DNA of 64,000 nt from Ricinus communis (Eukaryota > Streptophyta > Magnoliopsida > Malpighiales > Euphorbiaceae): positions 2,266,501 through 2,330,500 of the forward strand of contig NC_063265.1 in NCBI RefSeq assembly GCF_019578655.1, written 5' to 3'. Below are positions 12,239 to 25,864 of this stretch, in pieces. The position numbers were made by a program, and so were the translations under genes. Numbering within the stretch: the first letter of the stretch is position 1; each line of letters starts with the position of its first letter. Below the pieces are notes generated by a model. It was not told where the DNA came from, searched no databases, and worked only from the letters and a program-made list of their open reading frames with translations.

Positions 12239-13791
12239 TTTTCAGATCTCACTCACAAAATAAAACCCTAGATTTCAAGAAGAGAGATAAAGAACAAGAA
12301 TAGATAAAAGCGAAGACACAAAAGGAAGACGAAAAGGGAAAGAAATAAAGGGGAAGAAATAAAGGGGAGAAGAGGAGACATAAGACAATCCACATAGGCA
12401 CAAACCTAACCCTAAAATCCGAGAGACTTTAGACTCATAGGAGACACTATATTAGAGAAAGGAGTCCATAAAAGAAACTTACTACTTCATCTTAAATAAA
12501 TTTGGATTTTTTTTTTGGTGAGTTTTATATATAAAATTTTATATGGACTTTTTTATAGCCTTACACGAGTCATTATGAATTTATATGGATTCTTTTACTT
12601 AATTAGTTTTTATTTAAACCAACTTCTTTTTTTCAAGGGTTGCGGTTAATTTGATTCTTTTTGTCCAATTAAAACTTGTTTACCTGCAATTTTGAGAAAA
12701 AGAGGTCGATAAAAATTGATTATGTAATATACATATACATACATAAAGGTCGATAAAAATTGATTATCTAATACTAAAATGTAAAACACTCATATGTACA
12801 TGTCATTTTCCCACGTCGCGATGTACTACACACTTAATGTAGATAAGAATTAGCTACAAATAGTATAAAGGTAGTTGCTTGTTGATGCCTATCCTTAATG
12901 TGGCGACTATTTTTAAACCCTAGTGGAGAAGCAATCTCTAGTTGTATTCTATTTCACTAACTCGAACTTGATGTCTTTGAAACTAACTAAAGGTTTGGAC
13001 CCCTTTTCTCTTGGGGCAAAGATCTGTTCACAGTATGCCATACTAAGTGATAAAAAACTAAAGAGACAGAGAGCCAAGGTTGAGTCAACGCTGGAGCAGA
13101 AAAATTGGCCCCTCCACTACTGAAAATGATCGGTTTCTAGTACTTGTCTTCTGTCTTCGTTTCATGGGTTTCTTTTTACCCACTAGTGTAACACTTTTTG
13201 TACCCCACCACATGATAATAAAGATGTCAAGGATCTTAGTATTCCTTCCTTCTTCTTGCTTTTACATTCACGAAAGTGGAGGAGTTTGTTTTCTTTTCTT
13301 CATTTTTTTTTTTTTTTTTTGGGTTGAACATGTGGAAGCTCATGAAACAATTCAGACACTCCTACGGACTACCCTGAGAGTTGAATTTTCTGTCCAAACA
13401 TTAAAAGATTCATCCTTTAAATATATAAAGTCGAGTGTAGAAGTTGATATATTTCTAAATTTGATGTGTACAAAATGAATCGTAGCTCGGCTAGGTAAGA
13501 CTTAGTTTCTTAGATGTATCATGAATGGGCTCCTATCTATATACACTCGTAGATTTACTCGTAAATTAATGTATCAATAGTTTGAAATTATATGGATATT
13601 AGTGTTTTTATCTATATTAAATATAAAATATTTATTTAAGTATATTTATTAGAATAAAATTATAAATTTTATTAAATATATTATAATATTTTAAGAATTA
13701 TATTATTTTATGGTAAGTTAGTTGAATAATATAATTTTTAATTTGTATTCATTAAAGTTCAACCGAACTCGTTTAAACTTGCAACTCATAA
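12239..13791. other. Intergenic; upstream flank of LINE remnant, then unrecognised DNA
   Basis: 12240-12450 is purine-rich on the + strand, consistent with LINE 5' UTR. A direct repeat of AAAGGTCGATAAAAATTGAT lies near 12700-12765. Open frames between 12923 and 13478 have no recognisable motif and overlap in different frames. I see no gene. Confidence 0.5.
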
Positions 13792-13800
13792 AAAAATTTA

Positions 13801-14910
13801 GGGTCAAATATAAATTACCTCTTGAGATTTAGTCTAATATAGAAATCGGTCCATGCATCTTTTATTACATTAAAACCTCTCGAGTTTTAATAAAACTAAC
13901 TACTACCCTCTTAGCTGTTAATCGAAGAACTAAACTGATAATTTAAGATTATTGATTCTTGAACTTATTATCAAATATCAAACTCCTACAAAATTAATTT
14001 TGTTATTAAATTAGAGTAAAACCTTATTTTTAGTATAAATTAGTTTTAGTGTCTAATTAAAATAATAAACCTTAATATTCTTTTACTTGTTTAAATCTTT
14101 TACTCTTTTAGCATAATTTAAACCTAGAAAAATTTAAACTATTAAAAATACTTATTTTTTATTTAATATTATTAAATTACTATATAGTTTAATTTTAAAT
14201 TTTAAAATAAAACAAATAGTTAAAAGTTATTATTTTTATTAGACACTAAAATAAAACTATATTAAAAATGAAAAGTTTACTCTTACTAATCTTATTTTAA
14301 AGGGTTGACAAAAGCTTCATTTTTAACATATAAGATTATCACGATATTCTTCATTGATTTGTCAACTTTAACATTTTTTTTGTGAAGCTAATTAACGTCT
14401 AGATTTTTTCGCTATCTTTAAGTTAATTTTTACTTTTAATATAGTTTAACTATAATATATAATAAAAATAATAATAAAATAATATTTTTAACTAGAAATG
14501 TATATTTTATATTAATAACTAAAATTAAATTATATAGTAATTTAGTAATATTGTCGTATATATAAATAGTTTTAAAATGTTTAGTTTTGCTTCAATTGAA
14601 TTAAAAATAAAGAGTTAAAGCAACAAAAATAATATTAATTAATTATTTTTATTAGACACTAAAACTAATTTGTGCTAAAAATATAATTTTATTCTAATTT
14701 GATAATAAAATGAATTTTGGACGAGTTTGATACTTGATAATAAGTTCAAGGATCAAATTATAATTTAAATTATCAATTAGTCCTATGACTAATATGAAGG
14801 GCGGTATTAGTTCGTTTTATTAATATTAAAAGAGATTTTAATATAATAAAAAATATAAAGACCGACTTGTATAGTAATTCAAATCTCATAAGGTAAATAG
14901 TATTTAATAC
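13801..14910. mobile_element. Non-autonomous inverted-repeat element with 9-bp target duplication, copy 2 (Mutator-like)
   Basis: A 1,110-bp element. The left terminus GGGTCAAATATAAATTACC and inverted right terminus GTATTAAATACTATTTACC extend into arms of roughly 100 bp that contain TCGGT and the same T/A blocks. It is flanked by AAAAATTTA at 13792-13800 and 14911-14919, a perfect 9-bp duplication, which is the size typical of Mutator-like elements. The interior matches the copy at 6404-7510. It has no coding capacity. It sits directly beside the broken end of the gypsy fragment. Confidence 0.82.
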
Positions 14911-15004
14911 AAAAATTTAATAGATCCTACTCCATCTCAGTTTGATAATAAACAAATCAAAACCAAAATAGCTAAAGCTCAATCCTATTGGATCCAATTC
15001 CAGC

Positions 15005-17581
15005 CCTATACATCAGTAAACTCAACACACATATGATACCTCCCATTAGGCGCTTTCACCAAAACGATGTTCACCAACCATTTAGGATAGTGAACCTCTC
15101 GGATGAATCCTGCCTACAATAACTTTCCTACCTCTTAGGTTATGATTGCCTGCTTGTTTGGTGCAAAGCTTCACTTTTTCTGTTGAACTGGTTTTACCTT
15201 AGGATTAACATTCAACTCATGCATTATTATAGATGGATGAATGCCTAATATCTAAGAAGCTTGGGTGGCAAAGATTGAGACATTGCTTTTGAGGATTGCC
15301 TCGATTTGTTTTTTAACTCGTTGCCTAGATTCAGTGCCTACTTTCACTATCTTGTCAGTGTTGAGTTCTAGATTTACCAAGTCATCTACTGGTCGGGTTT
15401 TGTCTTGATCTTGTTTCTTCCTACCTCTCTCTAGGATTTTTCAATAGGTAAGGATTCCTGACTTTCAAAGAAAGCTAGGGCATAGCACTTTGTCATAATG
15501 TTATGACCTCCCTTGATAGTAACCACTCCTATTGCGATAGGTAACTTCATTACTAACTGTCTAACATTGATGACAGTATTTGCATTACAAAGGTAAGGCC
15601 TGCCGAGGATAGTATTATATGCAAAAAACATGTTAACAATATAAATAAGTTTTTCTTGAATTTTTACAGATCCTTCTTAATCATCACCTAACTCTAGTAT
15701 GAGTTATTTTGTTCCTTTCGTCCTAGTTTGCTTGCCTCCCAATCCTACTAAGGATATTGGTAAATGGTTTCAACTTGATAATTGTTCCTCCCATACTTTT
15801 ATAGGCAGTCAAAGTGTTAAGATTAACAACACTGCTATTATCTATTAAGATTCTATAAACCAGTTAATCATTGATGTAACCCCAAAATTACCATTGCATC
15901 ATTATGGTGCCCCCTTTTCTTTATCATGTCTTCTATTTCAAATCGAATCTCCAAGTATGAGGTCCTTGCTTTATTATGAATAGTTAACACTTCTCGTCTG
16001 CTTCTTTCATGACTGGCTATTAGGGATCCGAATATGACATTTACTGTGGTTGTTGGATCTTTGTTCTTATTTTTTGTCAAGAGCTTGTTTTTTCTCCCAT
16101 TGTTTATCAGCTTCTCTATGTCTACTGCTTTTTTCTTCATCTCTCTTCATAAAATGCTCTAAGGTATTATTCTCTATTAACATTTCAATTTTGACTTTTA
16201 TATGTCTGCGTTGTTCTGTATTATGACCATAATCCTTATAGAATCGATAATACTTTCTCTTATCTCTAGTAGTTTTAGAATTTGTATTCATCTCCTCGAG
16301 CACAATATACCTTTCTTATTTTCTTTGATCCACACAAGTATCCTTGATTTGGATTTTGTTAAGCGGGTAAAACTTTGCTCTTTCTCAAGGTTTAGGCGAC
16401 TTCTTATTAGAATTTATTCGCTTCAAGTTCTTAAGCTCAACCTTCCGTCTTTCCTTAGTTCCTTCGCCCCTCATCCAACTCCATATACTTTCTACCTATC
16501 ACCATGATTCTAAAAAGGTGTTAGGCTTTTTAGTATGCAATTTATCAATAAGCTTACTTAGCTGAGTCCTTACTTGCAAGGCTTCTGTGGCAGTCTCCAT
16601 ATTAAGATTTTTAATTTGGGTTGCCTCGTTACTGAATCTCTCAAGAAAAATTTGCGCATTTTTTAGGTGGCATATTGATGATGAAGCGTAACATAAAGGC
16701 CTTTTAAAAGAGACTCGAAGTTTGAAATGGATCCTCTGGGAAACGCTAAATACCATCTCAAAGCTAAATTTGTCAAAGTACTAGAAACACATGGCACATA
16801 ATTGCATCAATAGAATCTAAAAGTGACCTTTGACATCTAAACTTGTAAAGATAGGGTCCTGGATCCCCTACTCCTGCAAAGGAGTCAAGGGTTGGTAACT
16901 TGAGCTTAGCTAAAAAAGTTTAGCCATTATCTCTAAGGATAAGGGTGGCCTTTCAACCATAAATTTTCCTAAATCATAATATGATGCTTTCAACTCTTTC
17001 ATTGCCTTTAGCAATTATCTTTTAAGTTTGGGATTCTCCTCCCATATTGCTACCACACTCATAGTGTCTGCTTCCATATGTTGATGGGATTTTGCCTCAT
17101 CATCTACAGTTTACAGGTTAGTGTTGCACTGCTAGTTTTCTCCATTCTAAGCTAGAGGTGATGGAGGAGGTGCATTCCTCACCCCAACTCTAGGATCGTC
17201 TTGATTCATTGCAGAATTAACAGGTGGTGCTAAGGTAACAGACAAAGATAAGGTTTTGCGGTTGATTTGCTGCAACTGGCCTTGGAACTGTGAAGTGCAA
17301 TATCCTTAATTTTATTGAGGGTCATTTGAAGGATTGGGAATAATGCTAGTGGATCTTCCACCACAACTCTCGATGGTGTAACAAAAATAGAACCTCCCTC
17401 AGTTTCTAAGTTGGGAAAATGTAAGGGTCCAAGAAAATGAGCTAGCAATGAGCGTCCTTAGAAAATTGGTGTTGAACTAGGTGTTATAATAATAGGAGAG
17501 TTGAGTTGGTAATGGTGTACTGAGCATAGGTTTCACCGAATTTACAAGGTCAACTAGTGGAATTTGTTCATTCGGAGCCAT
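15005..17581 (-). pseudogene. Ty3/gypsy (Tat/Ogre-like) gag-protease-RT fragment, decayed
   Basis: On the minus strand a gag frame starts at an ATG at 17581 (MAPNEQIP). Gag capsid-like sequence lies at 16756-16500 (RFSNEATQIKNLNMETATEA). The protease region has TILGRPYL-like sequence near 15610-15590 and KLPIAIGVVTIKGG-like sequence following. The start of reverse transcriptase lies at about 15120-15020 (AGFIREVHYPKWLVN, VLVK). Many stops and shifts are present. It ends abruptly inside the first RT block at about 15010, so the catalytic RT, RNase H, integrase and LTRs are missing. A short direct repeat containing GATTACGAAATAAG lies just upstream of gag (17610-17720). The Tat/Ogre call is inference from gag/RT style. 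Confidence 0.8.
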
Positions 17582-20500
17582 TTTTGGAAATCCTTTAAAG
17601 TCTTATTTCGTAATCGTTGATTACTTGAAGGGTCTCCTTTATGACGATCCAATAATTATACTAGTTATAACACCATATTAAATTTTTTAAGGGCTTATTT
17701 CGTAATCGGTGATCACCTGAAGAGTCTATCTGAGCATCCAAATCCTTTGTACTTGTTTTGCAGAAAATAAAGGAGACAAGTCTACCACATTAAACGTCTT
17801 TCACATATTGTTTCTAATTTTTTTTTTTAAATTAGTGACATATTTTGATATTAATTTTAATTTTAACTTTTAATAGAATTATTAATTTCAATAATAGAAA
17901 AAAAAATCCAATCTAATCAATACTAAAGTCTAACTAATTTCTACACACTCGGAGAATTTTCTCCTTTACTATTTTGTTTTGAAATTTTAAAAATTTAAAG
18001 TTTAAAATACTTTTTAACTATTGCTATAAATGACAAAAAGAATTAATAAGAGATTAGATTGTCAGTTCTTCTATTAAACCCCAACAAAAATAAATTAATA
18101 TCAATAAAAACAAATTAATATTTTGAGAAGAATCTCTGTTATTAAATTATTTATTTTTTACTTATAGAATAAATTAATAATTCTAATGTTAACTCAATAT
18201 TTTTAATTTTTTATTATCATTATTGAAATTGTAGTCATATCAATAAATTCTAACTAATAATTTTATTAGAAATTAAAATTGAAATTATTATCAAACTATG
18301 TTGCTAAAATTTTAAAAATTAACATAGAATTGATTTGGCAATTTCCCCTGCCTATATATTGTTAGAAAGATCAACAAGGAAAGCATTATCATAAACTTTT
18401 TCTTGTAACATCATATGGACCATACTTTTCGGGTTGCAGTTTATTGAAAGCAGTGGCTTTAAACCACTATTTTCATTGAAATAACATCACCTGATAGCCC
18501 ATATAAAAAGAATAATAATAAAAAAAAGATCTATCTTCACTTGATTGTGTGTGTTCATCTATTATTTAGAGGGTGGGATGTGCTAATGAAATCTAAAGAT
18601 GAATCAAACATCTTGCGTACAAGTCTCTAAAAATAACCAATAACTTTCCTTTTCGAAATTGATTGGATTTTTGTGCAAATAAACAGCTACTTTAAGACAT
18701 TCTTAACGGTTCAAAAATATTACATTATGATCAATTTATAAACCAAAAGTCCTATTTTTATCTCATCTGTCTCCGCCACACACCATTAGTTTTCATATTC
18801 ACACATCACATATTCCCTCATATTTAATTTCCGATAGAATTTAATTGTATTAAATATCTCATATTTTTTATTAAGTAATTAAATATAATATTTATTTCAT
18901 TATTTTCATTTTTTAGTATTTTATCATCCTTATATATTTATAATAATTTTATATAATTTATATTAATTATAAGAAATTTAATTATTTATAAAAAAAATTA
19001 TTAAATACTTCTTTGCCATTTTAGTTATAACAACACTTCAACTTAACAACAGTTTCTATTTTATTGCCAAATATTTAAATAAATTTTTAATCAACAATTT
19101 TGCAAACTGCAACATAAAAATGCAACAGCAATGTCAAACATACCCTAATAACAGTTTAGCTACTCCAACCGCATTAAACATTCTCTTGCGTTATATAAAA
19201 TGCATTGTCAATAAACTTTTTAATTTTATTCTATTGAGTTTCTGAATTTTTACTTTTATTGTATCGATACATTGTAAATTTATTTTTATTTAAATAAGAA
19301 CTTCTTACATATTTTATGAGCTTTTATTTATTATATTAAATTTTTTTTTAATTTTTGCTTTAATTAACGGTTATCAAGTTTTTTATCAAAATAAAATAAA
19401 AATACAAGGATTTAATGAAATAAAATAAAAATTAAAATGCTTAATAAAATAAAATTAAAAGGTTTAAGGACTTAATTTTTTTTTTAAAAGTTTCATGTTA
19501 AGTTATTTAAAAGAATTTCAGTCAACTTTTAGTGGCTGTGTTAGCCAAATAAAAATATTTTTTTAGAATTTTCTAGGCTGAAGGCTACTTTGCTAGGACG
19601 ACTCGAATCAACATGCTAGATAGAATACACATGTCTCCAATATTGACTCAAGTTGTAATAAATTAAATTATCTAATGATTTAATGTCCAATGAAGCTAAT
19701 TCTAAAAGTATATTCTTATAGTTTAAAATTGATTAAAATCCCTTTAATAACTCAATTTAAAACTAAAATAAAAAATTTGATATTAAACATTAAAAAATTA
19801 AATAATTGAAATCAAATAGAAATATAATATAAAATGTTAGTACCAAATGGGTTAATTACCTAACAAATTTAGTTACATCTCGTCAAAGCTGTAGTCAATA
19901 AGACTTTTGCTTAATTGCCTTTTACATAATAGAAGCTGAGGTAGCCATTATAATGATATTGAATTTGTGTTGAAACTTGTTTATCGATTGGTGCAGTAAT
20001 TACAATTTATAGAAGAGATTACAAGAATCTAACAGATAAAATAATATATAATTACAGTAGTAATACAATTTAAGTTGTTACAACTGAAACAACTATCTTA
20101 ACTGTTATAGATTTGAATCAGAATTTATTGACATTATGTACTTAGTCTCTACAAGAATGATTGATTTTCATGCATCAAATTCCCATATACAAACAAAAAA
20201 GTTATTGAAAGATTAGTTATTCGAAACCTTAATCCTAAATTTAAGCAAAATCCTTATTGTATTTATCAAGTCTCTTTAATGGTTCAAACCCTACAACTTT
20301 GGTTGATCAAAATGAGCAATAAAGTTACTCAAAGGGTTTGCCACCTCATTCTATACTCCCAAGTTGTACCTCATTAAAAGAAAACTTCTACAAAAGTTGA
20401 CTCCATCTCACATAAAGTCGCTATTAATGTGGTTTTTGACTATTCAAATACTTTCATATCTTATAGGCAGACTAAATTAAAGTTATCTAGTCGTTTACCA

Positions 20501-21699
20501 TACGTTACACACCCGTTATTATGATTTCAATTATAAAATTAAGTTTATAAGTACAATTTAACCAATTGTTCAATATTTAATATTAATTTATAATAATTTT
20601 AAAAAATAATAGTAAATTAACTATTTTTAAATATCTTTAATTTTTTTTAAATTTTTTTTATATTATTACATTAATAAAATATTTATTTATAAATATTAAC
20701 TTTACATTAATACTATCAATAAGTTATTTTTAAAATATTTATTTATTACTATAATATATATAAATTATATTATCAATATAATTGATATTATTATTTTTAA
20801 AATTAAAATTATTTTATTTAATTTATCAGTGAATATGATATTTAAAAATATTATTTTTATAATTAGAATCATTCTTTAATTAGAAAATAAATTTATTAGT
20901 TACTATAATATTAAAATATAATTAATATGCTACCTTTTAGAATAATCATTATCTAATTAGAAAACTAATTTATTAGTAATATGTTATCTTTTAGGATTAG
21001 AATGAGTGTTTAACTAGGAATGTAACTTCTTAATTAATAAATTAATAGAAAAAAATTACAAAAATACACATAAACTTAAATTTTATATGTCAAAAATAAT
21101 ACATATGTTAATATAAAAATCCTGCGAGTCAAAAATTAAACATACTGTCAAAAAAAATTTAAATCTCAAAAATTAATATATAAAAATTATGTGATGCACC
21201 TGATTTATTTATAAATCCGATCTTTTACCTTTAATAATAGGAAAACTTTTAATCTGTTAAAGTAGTTAATTTAGGGTACTTAATTAGCGTGGCTCCTATT
21301 TTAATTTGTTATTTTATTTTATTTTTTAATATATTTAATCAGTATAGATTTCACTTGAAATCTTATTTAATTATTTATTAAAATTAAATGACCTAAATTA
21401 AGTAATAATAGGGGCTTCATGAAACTAATGACATTATGAGCAAATATTAGTAGTGTTACAATAAATTATCTAGGTTTAGATTTATTTATTTATTTGTAGT
21501 TAAGTAAAGTATACTAATAATTTAACTACTCACTTTTTAGCATTGCCGAACATATAATATCAAAACATCCCAATTGACATCAATTATGAAGATAAAAGAT
21601 TGACATTTAATGAAATTTATATTAAGACAATTAATATGATTATTTGGGTTATTACGAAACAAAATAAAATACATTTTGTGTTTATTTTGTCAGTAGTAA
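17582..21699. other. AT-rich intergenic DNA, no gene
   Basis: Probably includes retroelement leader up to about 17,800. 19200-19500 has diffuse inverted similarity (AATTTTATTCTATTGAG versus its complement near 19410-19460), compatible with an old MITE. Otherwise long AT-rich sequence with no coding signature, no RNA gene and no clear element ends. Confidence 0.5.
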
Positions 21700-21704
21700 C
21701 TGTT

Positions 21705-22523
21705 GATTAATATGACAGTCTGGCCAAGAGAAGCGGTCCGATGAGGGCGGGAAGTGGATGCCGAGGCAAATATAGAATGCATAGACAATGAGTGGCTTTT
21801 GGCAGGCTTCTAGGATGGCAGCACTCTAAGATACGGGGGTACCTGAATGAATCGAATTGCACATTTGAAACGGGATGGAGAATGGTTGATAACATATATA
21901 TAAAGAGTTTGAACTAATCACATGAGAAGCCTTTTGGTTGTTTGGCTATGGAGTTATAGGAACTCTAAAGTTAATCGTGCTTGGTTCGGAAAAATTTCAG
22001 GATGGGTGATGTCTTGAGAAATTCTCGAATCAGCCAAAGGGACAAAATCGTGAGGCTAGTGGGGGGCCAAAGCGGACAATATCTCATATGATATGGTTCC
22101 AAGTCGTTACAAATGGTATCAGAACAAGATCCAACTAGTAGATTTGGTGGTTCGAGGACCAACCGATGCCGGTTGGTGGGCATGATGATGCGTACCGGCC
22201 TTGTAGGAGAAGAGATTTGATGAGGACGGGAAGTGGATACCGGAGCAAATATAGGATGTCTGGACAAGGAGTAGCTTCTAGAGGGTTCTAGGATGGCAAC
22301 ACTCTAAGGTACGAGAGTACATAAATGAATTGAATTGCATATTGAAACAGGATGGGGAATGATTGATAATATATATGCAAAGGGTTGGAACTAATCATAT
22401 GAGGTACCTTTTGGTGGTTTGACTGTGGAGTTGTAGAAACTCCAAAGTTAAACGTGCTTAGTTCGGAAAAATTTCAGGATAAGTAACATCATATCTCATG
22501 TGATCTATTTTTGGTTCGTTACA
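21705..22523 (+). mobile_element. Cassandra-type TRIM retrotransposon
   Basis: Two direct repeats, about 21705-22111 and about 22190-22523, both end in CGTTACA, and the first is followed by the PBS-like TGGTATCAGAAC at 22114-22125. Only about 80 bases separate the repeats, and a G-rich polypurine-like GGTTGGTGGG precedes the second. Both LTRs contain sequence derived from 5S rRNA: AAGTTAATCGTGCTTGGTTC and GGATGGGTGA (22000-22009) in the first LTR, and a diverged counterpart at 22436-22495 in the second. 5S-derived LTRs, tiny size and a Met-tRNA PBS define Cassandra elements. There is no coding capacity; such elements depend on other retrotransposons. The 5' boundary is uncertain by about 10 bases. 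Confidence 0.88.
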
Positions 22524-22779
22524 ATTATTTTATTTTAAATTATTTTATTCAAAAAATTAGTATGTCTAATAATTGTTCCTCTCAAACACTAAATTGGAAT
22601 TAGTGAGTTAAAAAAGAAAAATGTCAAAAATTAAATCATTTTATATTTAAAAGTCACTCAATAACTTAGTGGATATAGTGCGTGTTACATAGTTATAGCC
22701 ATGATGTACATGTTAAGAAAAAAGTTAAATTGGAAGATTAGTTCTAAATTATTGTTTTATCAAAAAATTATATATAAGA

Positions 22780-23330
22780 ACTTTTCCAAAAGGTTTGGAG
22801 TAATATAATTTTTCTAATTATATATAAGAATTTTTTTAAAAGATGGTTTAGAAAGGTAGGGTTAATTGAGTCCAAGTTTAAGGACTAGAAGTCTAAAAGA
22901 CTAAATCATGGTCAGACTCTACTGGAGTAGTCTGATCTGACCTAGGACACTACCATACGATCAAGAACACTAATCCTAATAGGATTAGGAGACTTCATAT
23001 TTACATAGTTTTACTTTTAATAGGACTAAAAACTATCTAAGTTCTATATAAAGGACTGAAACATAGCCTAATAGGTATATACAATCTTCTACAACTAAGA
23101 TATTTTTCTATAATTTTACTACCTTAACTGACTTAGCTATCGAGTGACCGAACAATCTCGTATGGTGCTTTCTAACTTATTTTACAGATACTACAGAGCT
23201 TAAGTGAGACAAGAATTCTTTGTTAATAGCTAAGTTCATTAATCAGTTATCAATAATTAATTCTCATGTATTCTCTTGTTAAATATTTATAAGAAAAGTA
23301 AAATAAATATTCATCCAATGATCAAGTTTT
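22780..23330 (+). mobile_element. Probable solo LTR of a Ty3/gypsy element
   Basis: A TATA-like CTATATAAAGGAC lies near 23041. It is followed about 90 bases later by TGACTTAGCTATCGAGTG and then a T-rich run ending TTTTACAG. This U5-like arrangement (TGACTTA-GCATCG-GAGTG pattern) is familiar from Tat/Ogre gypsy LTRs. The 5' boundary and target duplication were not located, so this is tentative. Confidence 0.45.
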
Positions 23331-24129
23331 AATGTGATGAACTTGTGTTGTGATGAAAGAAACACTCCAGACAACAAGATATGTTTAGTTCCAAAAGACA
23401 AGATTAAATTTGTGGTGGTCCTTTTAAATTAAGGACTTTGATTTAAATTTTAATGGCGAGTAAAACAACACTCTTAAGAAAAAAAATAATGATTTAATGG
23501 TGTATTAAATATTATTTATATGTTTAATTTTGTTAGTCAAGCATGCATCTTTTGGACTAGTTGGTTTAACAGTTGTTTAATTATAGTTTTTTTTATTGTT
23601 GTCTATGTGATGTATCGTTGTTGCTATTATTTTAATTATAAATATTTTTAATTCATCGTAAAGCGGGTATTGTATTGTTTTTAATTATAAACAAAATATT
23701 GTATATTAAGATCAATGAACATTTAAATATAAATATAATAATATTATACCTATTATTAGACTACTATAACTAGTAATGATATTATAAAATATAAATAAAT
23801 ATAATACTATAATCCTTATAACTAATAAGAATATTAAATATTATTGATGAATAAATATATTAATGACATAATAGATGAAAATATAATAATTATCTTTTAT
23901 TCTGTATTTTTTGTAAATTATGAACTAAAGAAAGATAAATAGTAAATATTAATATAATAAATATTTTTATATCAAAACCGATTTGTTAATTTTTAATCAA
24001 TTCCTTTTAAAAATTTAACTCACAATTTATAAAAAAATAAAAAATCAAGGATCAAAATGTAATATTATAAAGGTATATATACAAAATATACAATTTGTTA
24101 CTTTTGGTCAGCATTACTTGAATAGTATG
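23331..24129. other. AT-rich intergenic DNA
   Basis: No gene, RNA or bounded repeat recognised. Confidence 0.5.
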
Positions 24130-25340
24130 TGTTGAACCTTCAGGGTTATTGATCTTATTTTGATGGTCATAAACAATTAAGAATGACTAATTTTATGTTT
24201 GAGTGTTTATGTGTAAGGAAAATGAATTATCTCTTCTAAAACAACATAAATTTATGCCTGTGAACTTTTATGTGAAACAATAGTTTTCCAGCCGTAAAGA
24301 AAATTTTTCAGCCATGAAGAATTCTCATTTCAAACAGCAAAAAAGGCAATAGCATTTACGGATTCCTTCCCAGCCATGAAAACAAAGATTCACAACCGTG
24401 AAGAAATGTTCATGCCCGTGAAGAATGCTTTCTTTTTAAAACTTGAAGAAACCATAGAAGAAGTCATGGCCATCATTCTGAGTCGTGAAGATGGAAATTT
24501 ACGGTCATGAATAAATCTTTCTAGCCATGAAGTAGAGAGCTATGAAGGAGAGGCTTCCTAGCTTGTGAAGAAAAGTTCACGCCCATGAAAGATACCAACT
24601 CTCCAATTCTTCAAAAAATCACAGTATAGTTCACAGCCAAAGTTTTCAGTTATGAAACGCAAAGTTCTAGCCGTGAATAAAATTTTTCAGCTGTGAAAGA
24701 AGATCTTTCCAGCCATGAAGAATTATTCACGGTCAATGACGGATTCCAGTTTTTCAAACCTGCTTTTCACACTAAGGCTTTATGGTCGTGAATGATTCTT
24801 TCCACCCGTGAAGTTGTACTTATAAAGGTTGTTATCAGCTATATTTACATTTAATATGAGTATAACATCTCTATTTCACCTAAAACTATTTAAACTTCAT
24901 TTCTAATTATTCTAGATCAAGCAAGAGCATTTATTTTGAGCCCCCATTGTGTATTTAATATTCTCAACAACTTCAAATCTTCATCTTTTTTTATCTTGTA
25001 TTGAAGATTCAAGCTTGAGATTGAATCTTTGGGTTAAGTATTTAATTCTTGTATTCAAAGCTCAGAAGGGGTAGATTGAGTGTTTAGGTAAGAGACTAAA
25101 AGCTCTTATAACTAAGATTGAAAATTCTAGAGTGGGTTAGAATGTGAGTCTAAGAAAACACTTGGGTTAGAGTGTGAGCATTTGAAAAAACACTTGGGTT
25201 TATTCTTAACCTTATAAAATAACACAAATGGAGTTAGATTTGTAATTCTATTTGATAGTAAAAATTTCAAGAGAATTCTTGAGTGGATATAGGGAAGTAT
25301 TGGCTGAACCATTATAAATTTTTAGTGTTGTGAGTTATGC
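24130..25340 (+). mobile_element. Probable solo LTR (Ty1/copia type) with an internal degenerate motif array
   Basis: Begins TGTTGAACC and closes with the style typical of copia LTR 3' portions: GAGTGTGAG and AACACTTGGGTT repeats, GAGTGGATATAGG, and GGCTGAACCATTATAAAT. Between about 24285 and 24810 the motif AGCC(A/G)TGAA and its inverse recur many times at irregular spacing. No internal retrotransposon domain follows. Exact ends and target duplication were not established. Confidence 0.55.
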
Positions 25341-25864
25341 TTGATTTTTCATTTTTAGTTTAATTTGTTTTTAGTTTTGATTTCAACCAATTCATTTCCA
25401 TCTTGGTTGCTAATAGAATTTCAATATTAATGAATAAGAAGAAAAAGTAGATAAAATAGAGAGAGGAAGTTTTTTGCTAATCGAGAAGCTAGAAAGTGAC
25501 GATTATAAAAAAAAATCAAAATTATAATGTTAAATTATAAAAAAAAAAAAAATGTCTTACAGGTAACAAATTAACACATTTTAAATAGACGATTACTTTA
25601 ACAAGTTACTAACTATCTCATCTAATGGTCCAAATAAATAATGACTGATCTAATAGTTAAAAAGTTCCAGGTTTATCTATAAACCAGGTGCACTATAGAA
25701 GGACTCCTAAATTAATTGACTAGATTAATTAAGAATCTAATTAAATTGTCTAAAAAGTTGAGGCATTAAATGTATATTTTCTTTTGAACCTTTTTTGTAA
25801 GTAACGATGTATAATCGAGTGTTAAACCACTATATAAATTCCATATATTTCTATGTTTTTATGT

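Noticed and set aside
12923..13478. Overlapping + strand open frames
   Set aside because: Overlap in different frames, no motif, and include a poly-T tract coding for poly-Phe.
21960..22025. A 5S rRNA gene
   Set aside because: Only part of 5S is matched, and the similarity recurs in both direct repeats flanking a PBS, so it is the Cassandra LTR and not a 5S gene.
21707..22267. Two minus-strand open frames
   Set aside because: Lie antisense across the Cassandra element, with no protein motif.
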